A stretch of 64,000 nucleotides of DNA from Zantedeschia hybrid cultivar (GCA_030544215.1 JARZZO010000002.1:24985395-25049394), one strand, 5' to 3'; counted from the stretch's first letter, positions 22,701 to 32,267 are shown. Program-made: numbers and translations. The notes: generated from the sequence alone by a model not told the origin.

Positions 22701-23261
22701 GCAGAGGCAACAAATAAGACTTTGATAAAAATCATCAAAAAGACGTGTAAGTCTAATAAGTTCACAGATTGGCCAGAAAAATTGGTTGAGGCTCTATGGG
22801 CCTACCGAACTTCAATCCGCACGCCTACTGGGCAAACTCCTTATTCCTTAACATTTGGAATGGAGGCGGTAGTTCCATATGAGATCCTCATACCGTCATT
22901 AAGAGTACAATTGAATAAGGAATTTTCCATTGATGAACATCGTTCAGCACTCCTTGCTCAATTGGAACTTTTAGACGAGAAAAGATGGTCAGCTGCTAAT
23001 CATGCAAAAGTTTATCAAAACAGACTAGCACGTTTTTATCAGAAGAAAGTCATTGAACGTAAGTTCAAAGTCGGTGAAATGGTTGTCAAAAGAATTTTTA
23101 TAAAACCTGGTGGTCCGCGTTCTAAGCTCCAACCCAGCTGGGAAGGACCTTATGTTGTATCGCACGCTTTTCCTGGTAATGCTTATCGTCTTATTAATGC
23201 AGAAGGAGAAGAGCTAAAACATCCCTGGAATGGTTTACATCTTAAGAAATACTATCCTTAG
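19725..23261 (+). CDS. pol: pol: reverse transcriptase, RNase H, second RNase H, integrase
   Basis: 1178 residues from an ATG; the same frame is open upstream to about 19374 except for one TAG at 19605-19607, so the true N-terminus is probably supplied by splicing. RT spans residues about 150-330 with catalytic YVDD at 277-280. RNase H follows (AYYLSKLLNPAEQRYTAMEK). A second, plant/archaeal-type RNase H starts near 570 (HFDGA, AEYEALL, GDSQL, NILADALA), a hallmark of the Tat lineage. The integrase has zinc-binding cysteines (RRCAKCQ) and the core triad FDIIGP, VTDNGPQF and GQAEATNK. The second zinc-finger histidine is Tyr (GYVNG where relatives have GHxNG or similar). The C-terminus ends HLKKYYP with no chromodomain. 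It copies element RNA and inserts the DNA. Confidence 0.92.
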   Translation: MPEDCTDDESVNDGYGVYELIHEKDPIVDEEDDEDAAEAYASGVKRFDEPSAAVEEPTKEINLGTEDEPKVVLVSKNLSIEDEKAMVQVLKDYKDTFAWSYEDMPGLDSTLVEHRLTLKDGVSPVKQKLRRFHPQMALKMKEEVDKLHKAKFIRVVLYPQWVANIVPVMKKDGKVRICIDFRDLNRACPKDDFPLPHIDVLIDNTAGYETLSFMDGFSRYNQIKLAEEDQEKTSFPTPWGTYCYVVMPFGLKNAGATYQRAMMAIFHDMMHIDLEVYVDDLLVKSKTKAEHAKVLARVLERSREYQLKMNPKKCVFGVSSGKLLRFIVSKRGIEIDPNKAKAIREMPPPKNLKELRGLIGRLQFIRRFVSQHSQRCKPFYELTKPGVKFDWDDKCQEAFDGLKNYLASPLVLRPPSPGKSLILYISVLDDAVGAVLAQEDEEGKERAAYYLSKLLNPAEQRYTAMEKTCAALVWVVQKLKHYFLAHEVHLIARMNPIKFLLEKFVLTDRLARWQSFLSQFDIIYIQQKAIKGYAKAEHLAHHPLPRFDPVRSEFPDEELMSVNQIRNDMWTLHFDGALNSHGKGIGIVLLSPEGITIPQAFQLDFPVTNNIAEYEALLAGLEAAHFHGAAKLRIVGDSQLILRQVLTKYRTLDPKLKPYQELTSAYSKLFTKLIFVHVPRNQNILADALASLASSLDFPISKQSESIIVHRRLSPAVKDPSFLRIKEKLLKKVRDGDIIEKREIMLIELLEEMDDEQKPWYYEIAKYCEDQSYPEEATTEEKRAIRRVSQRYTLVGGALYKRGFDGVLLRCLDEDELWKVMEGAHSGVCCGYVNGQMLAKKILRQGFYWQTMEEDCVGYVRRCAKCQLHADKIHSPASSLHPVSSPWPFSMWAFDIIGPLGNPDSGIKQKSFILTATEYFTKWAEAEAYVEIKASTVCKFIMKNIITRFGIPSTIVTDNGPQFVSQELKDLCNRYKIALHHSSPYYPQGNGQAEATNKTLIKIIKKTCKSNKFTDWPEKLVEALWAYRTSIRTPTGQTPYSLTFGMEAVVPYEILIPSLRVQLNKEFSIDEHRSALLAQLELLDEKRWSAANHAKVYQNRLARFYQKKVIERKFKVGEMVVKRIFIKPGGPRSKLQPSWEGPYVVSHAFPGNAYRLINAEGEELKHPWNGLHLKKYYP

Positions 23262-24000
23262 GTTAAAGAGTCCATCAGTATGGTACAAAGACCAGTGGAA
23301 TCAGAAAATTTATAAACTTAAATTTCCCTATCAGTCTGAATAACTTAATTTTAAGCCCATTACTACACACACTGACACGTTTGATTCGTGAGTAACAAGA
23401 GATGACAAGTCCTAAAGAATATCGAAAGCTTGACCGAAAGTGCAAAGTACAAATCGTTCATTTTAAAGAAAAATTCTGTTTTATACTCGGCCCATGATGT
23501 CGGAACGAGGCTTAGAATAGACTACCAAGAATACCCGCCATCTTAGTAGGAGGCCGTCATAAAAAAATGGGGGAGATCCGTCCCAAAGAAAGAAGAAAAG
23601 CAAAAGAAAAGGCAAAAGCCAAATGTCAAATCAAAAGGCCATTACATTACAAACGTTACATCAAGGCCATGAAATGAAACAAAAGGGAACGCAAGGTCGA
23701 TAAATACCCCGGAAAGAAAATGACCGAACCCCAACGGATATTAGGGTAGGAAATGGACATCTTTTTAAGTCTCCGGAACCTTCTCATGGGCTTTCTAAAC
23801 TTATTCATCTTTTCTTTCTAAAGAAATGTACTCCAAACTTAAGGAATGGCTTAGATCGACTAAAGGTCAAATCATCAAATGGGTTCACGAATGGAAACAC
23901 AAATTCAAACACGATGGGTTTAAGTTGAGTTGTTAAAGAACAATTTGGGAATTAAGTTAATAAATGAATATGATCTTTTGATCTAAGTACCATGCTGATC
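23262..24000 (+). other. Region after pol, no gene; internal purine tract
   Basis: No open frame is supported. AAAAAAATGGGGGAGA at about 23563-23578 looks like a retroviral polypurine tract, yet lies more than 7 kb from the 3' LTR. It may mark the ancestral end of the element before the antisense genes were acquired (inference). Confidence 0.45.
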
Positions 24001-24008
24001 TTTTAGTC

Positions 24009-24240
24009 AAAAAAAAAAAAAAAAATACATATATCAAAATTCAAAAAAAATACATATATCAAAATTCAAAAAAAATACATATATCAAAATTCAAAAAAAA
24101 TACATATATCAAAATTCAAAAAAAATACATATATCAAAATCCAACAAAAATACATATATCAAAATTCAAAAAAAATGCATATGCCAAAAGTCAAAAAAAT
24201 ACATATATTTCAAAACCCCAAACAAAAATGAATATTTCAA
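24009..24240 (+). repeat. 25-bp minisatellite in the 3' region of the element
   Basis: About seven to nine copies of a 25-base unit containing TACATATATCAAAATTC plus an A tract, with exact 25-base steps (24051, 24076, 24101). The last copies are diverged. Tandem repeats in the 3' untranslated part are known for Tat/Ogre elements and have seeded satellite DNA. Confidence 0.9.
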
Positions 24241-24594
24241 AACCACAAAAATATTTCAGTTAGCATCTGCTTGTTGCATTTAGTATGTTTCATTCCTTTT
24301 ATCTTCAGCGAGCATCTGTCTGCTTGTATGTTGCATTTTACTTAAGTCTGATTATTCTCATTACCTTTGTTAATAAAGGCTATGCCCCTTGACCATTTAT
24401 GGAAGAAAAGATTGATTGACCATTTATTTGGTCAGGCAAGGGGCTAAGCCTAAATAGATACTTAACCTGTTTGTTAAGTATGTACAGGATGCAAGATAAA
24501 CACAGGAACACAAGATTGGAGCCAAAAGTTTCACGTATATTATCAAAAGGCGTTTTTGTACATGATACATGAAGAAAAGAAGATACATGAGCCC
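24241..24594. other. 3' flank of the antisense PMD gene
   Basis: No gene is seen. An imperfect inverted repeat (GCCCCTTGACC near 24385, GGTCAGGCAAGGGGC near 24431) could form a hairpin at the end of the antisense transcript. Confidence 0.4.
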
Positions 24595-27435
24595 TCAAGG
24601 CTGGCTCTCCCCTCCGCCCTCGTCCAACTGGCTCTGGGCCTCGTCAGGTGCATCCGGTGCTGGTCCTCGACTAGGAGGTGGTGGTGGTCTCATCGCGCTC
24701 GGCCCCGCATGACCGGAAGATACAGCAGCACTGGCAGTGAAGGCACTGGTCAGACCACGCTCATGGGCACGCTGCCGAGCTCGCTGGAACCGTTCCTCCA
24801 CCATCTTGCGCTCATGCTCCGCAACTGACAAGCGACCCTGCATAGCCTCCAGTCGAAGGCGGTCGCGGTCTCTCTCCTCCGTCACAACCTCCAGGCGAAT
24901 CTGGAGGCGTGCAAGATCTCCAGTCGAGAGAAGAGCCACCTGCTCCTCCAGAGCCCTGATCCGCTCTGCATCAGCCTCGGCACGAGCCGCTGCAGCACGG
25001 GCCTGCTCTATCTCTGCTTCAGCCCTCTGAAGGGCTTCCTAAAGCTCAGCAACCTGAAAGAAAGATTTTGTTAGTCCAAGGCAATCAAAATAATCAAGTA
25101 ATCAATTTCAGAATTCAAAAATTGAAGAACTTACCTGAGCAGCACGGTCCTCTTCCGCGAGAGAAGCCCGGTGAATGGCAGAGGCAAGCTGACTCTGGAG
25201 GTCAGCCATAGCAGCATCATGAGCGGACGAGGAAGATGAAGCTCCATGAGTAGGAGGAGCCGCCTGGGTATAGACGGCTCGCTGCACCGGAAGACAACTG
25301 TCAGTGGTTAATCGCTAAAACAATTAATTGTTTAAAACATGCATTCATATTCATTCATACATACCAGGTCATACAGTTCTTTCTGAACTTGTTCTAGCTG
25401 GGCCTCCGCATCGTGTAGGCGGGCCCGGAGGTCGACGATGACCGCATCACGCGCATCCTGCATGTCATACATACATTCATTCACAAATATAAATCAAGAT
25501 AATAATAAAATTTAAGAAGCATGAATGCATACTTACATCGAGTGGTCGGAAGAGCCGAAGCTGATCGGCGTAGTGGGCCCGGTACTGCTGGAGGTAGGCC
25601 TCGCTACTCACCGCCCGTGACTCCACCCGTACGCCCCGACGGTGCCAGTCCTCGTACTGCTCCGGGAACTTGGCACGCCAATCTGTGAGGGCTTGCTTGC
25701 CCCTCATGCTCCTTCCGACGCCCTCCAGGACCTCCTCGTCAATCCACTCCTGGTGGAGGCCCAGGGTCCTCATCACTAGCCGAAGGCGGAGGAGCTCGAT
25801 CTCATTGAGGCAATGCACCCACATTTGCCTCCCAAACCGCCTCCTGCCAGCCGTCACCCACGGCTGACCCTCCTCATTCATGCCCAAGTTTGGGCGCCAG
25901 ATCACCTGCATATAGGTTAGAAGCATTCATAAATAACTTGCATTTAATAAAAGATTGCACTTAATGAAATTAAACAAGTTAAAAGTTTACCAAGAGTTCT
26001 GGATAATCCAGAAACTGACGACGGAGGGCCGTCAGCTGGTGATGCTGTGGAGCCGTGTCCACAATTGGCTGCCAACGGCAGGCGAAAGGGACGGCGTTTG
26101 GTCGGATAATCCTCGCTCTGCCGAGCGGAAAGTAATAGTAGCTCCACACCTGCATTCATGAACATATAGGTTAGAAAAAGCATCATATCATATTGCATTG
26201 CATATAACAAATAATTAAACAATTTAATACCTGAAGAAATGGTGAGAAGCCACTGATAGTAGTCTCACGGTCCGGCGTGACCGCGGATAAGTCAGCAAAG
26301 AGGTGAGCCAGAAGGGCTGCACCCCAGGCATACTCCCCTAGGCTAGCTAAATCATCTAATAAGTAAAGAAACCTACAGTGGATATGGTCGCCCTTCGTAC
26401 CGAAGAGCAACCTACCGAAAAAGAAAACTAAGAAGACTCTAAGCTGTCTATCTGCCTCCTCAACCTGCCCAGGGTCGCTGCAGTAGACTGAAGAGGACGA
26501 CTCGGCTAGTCTAATCCTGAACTCCTCCCGGGTCTCGTCAGATCGACGCCGGGGCTCATCTAGACCTAGGGCTGCCTCTACTTCGACTCGAGGAACCATC
26601 CTAGACTCTCTACCTATGCTGGATACCTCTATCCCTAATAAAGCCTCAGCCAATCCCTGGTAGTTGGGGTAGGTCACCCCGCTCACAGGTCGGCCCTCTA
26701 CCCGGAGACCGGTAATCCTGGCCACATCCTCTAGGGATGGGACCATATGCCCCCATGGCATCAGGAATGCCCGACTCTCTGCATGCCAACGCTCCCTGAG
26801 CGCCTGCAGCAGGACCAGATCAAGCCAAAATGGCTCAATGTCCAGTACCTCGCCGAATCCCATCTGGCGCAAACGTGCCTTCTGGAAATCCGGGAGCCCT
26901 CTATAAGCCCCAACTACTAGGTGCCATGAAATCCTAGCCCTCATCACCCCCTGCAAATAAAAATATAAAAATAGGGTCAGTAATAAATAAAAGAACAGGG
27001 AAATTCACTTTCTGTTTTGAAAAGCGTCGGCACGCACAGACGTGTTTCAAAACACGTCCACACGCCTTGACGTAATTCAACATAACTTTCTACTTAATTA
27101 AAATTCGGAATTTATCTTGAAAGACGTCGACCCTAGGCGACGCCTTTTGAATGGCGTCACCTGGTCTGGACGCCTTTCAAGCCCAGATTTCGGATTCTTT
27201 CAAGAATCCCGTTCTTCCTCTTTTCTTCATCCAGTTATGCCCACAAGGATCTTACCGTGTGGAGGTCGCCCTCCTCTTCTTCTTCCACCGCCATGGGTGC
27301 CGGTGGGGGGAGTTCTTCCTCCAAGAAAGCCGCCGCCTCCGCAAGAGCCGCCGGAACCTCTTCGGGAGCTTCTTCTTGCCTCCGCCTCCTCTTGGCTATG
27401 ACCTTCGTCTTCCCGGAACCTTCACCGTGCTCCAT
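24595..27435 (-). pseudogene. Antisense seven-exon plant-mobile-domain (PMD) gene, one in-frame stop
   Basis: Exons on the minus strand: 27435-27256, 26950-26231, 26149-25991, 25905-25537, 25457-25365, 25281-25135 and 25053-24595. All six introns are GT-AG, mostly with good donors, and every one is in phase 0, which supports the model. Exon 1 encodes a basic (RRRRQ) then acidic start. Exons 2-3 encode a plant mobile domain: GLPDFQKARLRQMGF, PFWLDLVLLQALRERWH, PWGHMVPSLEDVARITGL and VWSYYYFPLGRARI. Exons 5-7 encode a coiled coil and a Pro-rich tail. TAG at 25039-25041 stops the frame after about 560 of about 708 residues and probably arose from CAG. PMD proteins include MAIN/MAIL1, which act in silencing and gene expression; captured PMD genes are known in plant transposons. 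The gene can only be spliced from its own transcript. Confidence 0.85.
27024..27173. promoter_or_regulatory. Palindromic modules 9-12 in intron 1 of the antisense PMD gene
   Basis: Cores at 27024-27043, 27054-27073, 27124-27143 and 27154-27173. They come as two pairs, 30 bases apart within each pair. The spacer is ten bases in all four. Arms vary slightly (GACGT for GACGC in modules 9 and 10). Confidence 0.82.
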
Positions 27436-27565
27436 GGCTTGAGAAGAGGGAGATTTGGGGGAGAGATCGTCGGAGTTCGGAAATCGCCGCCGGAGAAGAG
27501 AGGAAGTTTTGGAAAAGTGAGGAAGAAAGGGGGCCTTCGCGGGTCTGTTAACGAAAGGCTGAAAG

Positions 27566-28006
27566 GCGTCGACTCAGGCTGACGCGTTTTAGGGTGCAAA
27601 AGTTGAGGCGGCACTGACAGAGGTTTGAATTTGAATGAAAGGCGTCCACCTAAGTAGTCGCGTTTCAAAATTTTTGTCAGAACCGTACAGAGGAAAATCA
27701 TGAAAGGCGTCTTAGTGTGTTGACGCGTTTCAGAGAAATAATCATGGAATTAATGACAGAATCCTGGAAAAAGTAGAATTATAGTTGAAAGGCGTCAGGT
27801 TGTACAGACGCGGTTTAACGTTTAAATCGGGTTTTTAAGGATTAAATTGGATTTCTGGAAAAGAATTATAGTTGAAAGGCGTCAATTTAGAAAGACGCGT
27901 TTTAATTTTTTTATTGAATTTACGTTTGAAAGGCGTCCGTTCCGGAAGACGCGTTTTAGGCATTAAATTGAATTTATGGTTTAAAGGCGTCTTTCTGACT
28001 GGACGC
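27566..28006. promoter_or_regulatory. Palindromic modules 13-19 upstream of the antisense PMD gene
   Basis: Cores at 27566-27585, 27642-27661, 27707-27726, 27792-27811, 27879-27898, 27933-27952 and 27987-28006, all with ten-base spacers of unrelated sequence. They lie 130-570 bases before the PMD start codon on its promoter side. The last three or four sit in a decayed tandem repeat of about 54 or 87 bases. I see no convincing TATA box in this stretch. Confidence 0.85.
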
Positions 28007-28119
28007 GTTTTACATTTTTACAGAACCCGAACTGTTGAATTTTCAGGAAAAATCAAGTTTTCTCTAAAGGAAAGATCATGTGCACTTCACAGAAAGTTGA
28101 GGAAAGGTTTTGAGGCATG

Positions 28120-28165
28120 AAAAACTTCTTTATTCAATAAAATTCTTTATTACATCATGAATAAA
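28120..28165 (-). terminator. Poly(A) signals of the antisense DUF7745-like gene
   Basis: On the minus strand AATAAA occurs twice within 60 bases past the stop codon at 28181 (plus-strand TTTATT near 28129 and 28146). Confidence 0.55.
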
Positions 28166-28180
28166 AGAAAAAGAGGACCT

Positions 28181-29558
28181 TCAAGGAAGAATTTCATGAA
28201 GACCTTTAAGATAGGGAAATTTCAATCCTTTATCTCTATCTTTAGAGGATCTTACACGGTAACTGAAGCCAAGGTTCCATAGAGTGGTAATGATTTGTAC
28301 GGCTTCATAATCTTCGTCGGATTCCAGGTCGCGCTTCTTGATCGGAAGTGTGGGAGAGAACTCGGGGAATTCACGACGGCCCAAGCTAAGTTGAGTAAGG
28401 CACCGATGTGGATTGTACAGCACGAACTCGGTGGCTCCGATCAACTTGAGGTCTGCTCCTGCTGCACGACGCACCCACACAGGTTTTCCAACCAGAGCAA
28501 GTGGAGACGAGTCGAATATGTCGGACGTCATGAGCTTTAAATATTCTCTCCAATCGGCTCGGGTCTTGAGTTTTGGAACCTTGTTAACCATGTGCTCATT
28601 GAACTTTACAATATTAGCTATGCAATGAATTGGGCTATTCAAGTAAATCTGAGACGGATTCAAAGGCCTTTTCTTGCTATGCTCAAACTTGAAGTGAAGT
28701 TCAACCCATAAGGCAAAGAGTAGCATGCATCCATAAGGAGGACGGCCCACAGACGCTGCAGAAAGCCCACTATAAAGATATACTAGGAGTGCAGTGCTAA
28801 TGGATTTACCTTCGAAGATTGCACATATGGCACTAACTTGGTCATCTTCTAAGATGTTATCCTGCGCAGAGAAGAACAAGGCACCGGCTAGGCATGTAAC
28901 TAAGGCTTTTGTTACATCCTCCGCTTCATCCTCTCTTAGATCATCAATTTCGTACAGCGTCCACTCGGCTAGCTTGGTGAGATTGATCCCCTTTTTGGTG
29001 AGACATCCTTTAGCTTCTGAAGGATCTTTCATAATCGATGTCAACAATTGTTGACCGGTGATTCTCTCCTTCATCAAAGCTATCTTTTCTTTATTCTCTT
29101 TGGTCTTTGAGAGACCTAAAAGAAGCTCCGCCTCCTCCAAAAGAATTGTGCACTCGAAATCTTGGAAGAAGAACGTGTGAGTTTGGGGATGCCACCATTC
29201 AATCAAGGCACCCATAGCCGCCCAATCCGCGTTTGCGCTCTTGTAATGCTTGGCAAGCACTACAAGACCTTAGAGATTCCACTTGGATATGAATACTTGC
29301 ATGGAAAGCTTGATGCTTTTTGCAAGTTTACGGATCCAAGGTAAGGAGGTGAACTTCCTTGGGCCAGGAAACATGGGATAGTTCTGAAAACCAAAAGAAA
29401 AGACGAAGAACATGATGAAGAACATGATGAAGAACATGAAGATAATTGAAAAAGAAGTTGATTGAACTTACTTGGAGATTGGGATTTCTTCCATTGAGAT
29501 GATTCTCCACCTCAGAAAAGCTCTCCAAGGACATCTTCATCTTCTTGCTTGAATTCAT
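28181..29558 (-). pseudogene. Antisense two-exon gene resembling DUF7745, one in-frame stop
   Basis: Exon 1 is 29558-29472 and encodes MNSSKKMKMS onward, 29 residues. A GTAAGT donor and a TTTTCAG acceptor define a phase-0 intron. Exon 2 is 29383-28181, 400 codons in frame with exon 1 apart from TAA at 29270-29272 (codon 67 of the spliced frame). Visible blocks: NYPMFPGPRKF, ALIEWWHPQTHTFFFQDFECTILLEEAELLLGL (a 'treat the end rule by input' domain opening shared by PMD and DUF7745 families) and a GRPPYGCMLLFALWVELHF helix. The order resembles plant DUF7745 proteins, often found in transposons; this assignment is from memory and moderate. A TATA box, poly(A) signals and two palindromic modules accompany it. 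Function unknown. Confidence 0.72.
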
Positions 29559-29693
29559 ACTCCCTTTTTCGGAGTTCCTCCTCCTTGAAGCTAGAGAACC
29601 TTGAAAACCTTGGAACTTTGAAGAAACCTTGAAGAAAACTCTACTTTTGATCTTTGGATTGTAGTGGGATTGCTTGGGAACGACCTAAGGGTG

Positions 29694-29702
29694 TTTATAT
29701 AG
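29694..29702 (-). promoter_or_regulatory. TATA box of the antisense DUF7745-like gene
   Basis: CTATATAAA on the minus strand, about 135 bases before the start codon at 29558 and about 110 bases downstream (in transcription sense) of two palindromic modules. Confidence 0.6.
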
Positions 29703-29811
29703 ACAACATTGCGATCCTAGGAAGACTTTTCCGGATTGGAAAAGGGATGTGCATTGATATAGTTGGAATTCAAATAGAGAACAGCCAGAAACCTGTTTCT
29801 ATGAGTAAAAA

Positions 29812-29867
29812 GCGTCGAGGATAAGCGACGCGTTTCAACTTTAAAAGGCGTCTGCACGACACGACGC
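29812..29867. promoter_or_regulatory. Palindromic modules 20-21 upstream of the antisense DUF7745-like gene
   Basis: Cores at 29812-29831 and 29848-29867, 36 bases apart, each with a ten-base spacer and TTTCAAC right flanks. They sit on the promoter side of the antisense TATA box, the same relation as in the LTR. Confidence 0.85.
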
Positions 29868-30834
29868 GTTTCAACTCTTTATATGATTTATCCGAAATTC
29901 CATGTTTTGATGCTTAAATTGAATATCTATTTGGAATTACTAATAATTTTGATTGCAGAAAATTCAAGGAAATCTGGAAATATCAAGAAGATCCTACTGT
30001 GGGAGTCAAGAAGTCCTGACCGTGGCTAAAAAGACGGTTATTTCTACCCTTGTATTATTTCATGTAATTATTTTGCATTCGCATTATTATATATTAAATA
30101 TTTATTAGAGCATATCAAGGACCTTGAGGTTTTGATGAAACTGGAATTTGAGTTCCCCTTCAACAAACAAAAACAGTGATAATTACAGAGGATTCTTAAT
30201 TGCACGGATAGGCCGTTGGATTGTTAATCAGTGAGGACGATGGTTCCACTTTTGTGAAACGGTGCGTGGATAAACGAGCTTCGGCTTAGCACTGAATTAC
30301 AAGAATTGGTATCTTGACTCATTAATGACAATTTGACAATATTATCCTTGATTAATTTATATTTTATTTGACTTTATATTTTTCTTTTAGCCCAGCATGC
30401 ATCATGTAGGACTTTGAAATCATTGTAATAAGGATTAATTATTGATTAAGTTTCAGACCATTAATTAAACAATCTCAACATGATATGAAATATTCCATTT
30501 TGAATTGAGTATCTTGATTATCTTTGAGGTTCGCTTGAAGATATCCTTGGAATTCTATCCTTGATTGGATTCTTTATCCAATATTCTTGTTTTCTTTTAA
30601 GATCCATCATGGCTGCAGCACGTCCACATTGGCTGGCAAACGCTCCCCATGATGAAACCTACAGTGTCTATGACCTGGGGTACTTCCCACTCCGAGGAGG
30701 TTGATCGACTTTATTTTATTTTTCCTTGTCTACTTCATCCAGACAGGATTGATTCCATTGATTTCATTGAGCTATCTTCATTGATGATTTCGAGAAAAAT
30801 TCCAATCATGTGATGTTAAGAGCGTGTCTCATCA
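29868..30834. other. 3' part of the internal region, no gene
   Basis: No supported open frame over 60 residues. A short plus-strand frame from ATG near 30609 (MAAARPHWLANAPHDE) is not supported by anything else. Confidence 0.5.
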
Positions 30835-30909
30835 CACCTTGGCATCACCTTTTCAGTACATTCCATTTCATTTCACTCCCTTGCAAAGACGATGCCAAGG
30901 TGAGGCAGC
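30835..30909 (+). promoter_or_regulatory. 3' end of the internal region: hairpin and weak polypurine tract
   Basis: CACCTTGGCATC (30835-30846) and its exact complement GATGCCAAGGTG (30891-30902) form a 12-bp inverted repeat. The right arm merges with the purine-rich AAGGTGAGGCAGC that touches LTR2, where plus-strand DNA synthesis should be primed. Confidence 0.55.
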
Positions 30910-32242
30910 TGTAGACACGCTAATTTTGACGTCATTTTGAGTAAATTTCATATCATATAATAATGCCTCAGAATGGTCTGATGTTTAACTATTAATTAAT
31001 TTTTATTGATATTTTTTAGTGTCGAGTTTAACAGACATGTTTAAGTTAATCAATTGAATTGATTTTAGCTCAAATTTTAGTTAAAATATGAAGAATCCTA
31101 AAAGGCGTCGACCCATGTGGACGCCATTTAGAGTTTATTCCTATTTTACCGTTTAAATTTGAATTTTAATCAATTGATTAATTAGATAAAAGGCGTCTGT
31201 AATGGTCGACGCGTTTTAGGTTTCCTAGGCTGTTTTAACTTCTCTTCCGGATATTTATCCTTATTTTAATTAGGGTAAAAGACGTCTACACACGTGGACG
31301 CGTTTTACCTAATAAAGATAAAGATAAGTTTTCCCGGATATTTATCCTTATCTTAATTAAATCTGAAAGGCGTCATCCATGGTGGACGCGTTTTAGATAA
31401 TTACAGATAAAGATGAATTAATCAGTGTTTATCTGACGATTAATATAGATAAATCCTAGATTTTTCTATGTTAATCACGAACGCAGAAAATGCCTATAAA
31501 TACTTTACATCTCAAGAGTTAAAAAAAAGAAAAAAGAAGAGAGAGAGAATTATTGAGCCACAGCGTTATAGCGATTTGAAGATCGGAGCAACCACGTCGG
31601 AACGCCGGAGCGCTGCCATTTCCAGAAGTCGGCTTCCTTCTTCAAGATCTTCATCCTTTCAAAGCTTCAACCAACTGGACTGGGCATAAGTCTTTCATAT
31701 CTGAATTTCATCTTCATTCATTAGTTTCATTCTCTCATATTCACTTCATGCAACACACACCACATCATTAATTTTCCAAAACCATCTGTTCTAAAGGGGT
31801 TTCAAAGTCGTTTAAAACAAGTGAGTTGCTGTTTAAACATGTTTATAATCATAGTTAGCTTTGATATTATTTCCATTTAGATTCTCATCACTATTTCTTC
31901 TTTATTTTTCTTTCTCTGTCTCTGCACTCAACAACAACAACAAGAAATCAAAAAGAGGGAAATCAAGCACAAAGCCAGGAGAACTTCTGGACGATCCTCA
32001 ACATTCAACAGCAAGAACAAAAGAATAAAGAGGCTCTCTTTCTTCATCCGGCTGAAGGAGGGGAACCAAGGATTCATTCTTCCGCATTCGAACAGGTAGG
32101 CGATCAAACTCTTTTGAAGCTTTTTAGTTAAAAGTTTCTGGCGATCACTGCACCTTAGTTGCATTTTTTTTTAATAGGTTAATTTACCTTAAACAACATA
32201 GTTTTTCACATAAATCACACGAGCAACTTTTCAGCACCTACA
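30910..32242 (+). repeat. LTR2 of the Ogre-like element (native 3' LTR)
   Basis: 1333 bases, TGTAGACACG to CACCTACA. It carries palindromic modules at 31105-31124, 31193-31212, 31282-31301 and 31370-31389 and a TATA box at 31495. Followed by a 25-base stub instead of the target duplication. Confidence 0.92.
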
Positions 32243-32267
32243 GCTCTTTTTGGCGATCACGGTATGC
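32243..32267 (+). repeat. 25-bp primer-site stub between LTR2 and LTR3
   Basis: The 21 bases after LTR2 copy the start of the leader after LTR1, including the first 13 bases of the primer site (TGGCGATCACGGT). Four other bases (ATGC) then join LTR3. This is not a normal element boundary. Confidence 0.88.

Noticed and set aside
12625..29867. CRISPR-like reading of the regular palindromes with variable spacers
   Set aside because: Eukaryotic retrotransposon context, irregular distances, 10-base spacers and no cas genes.
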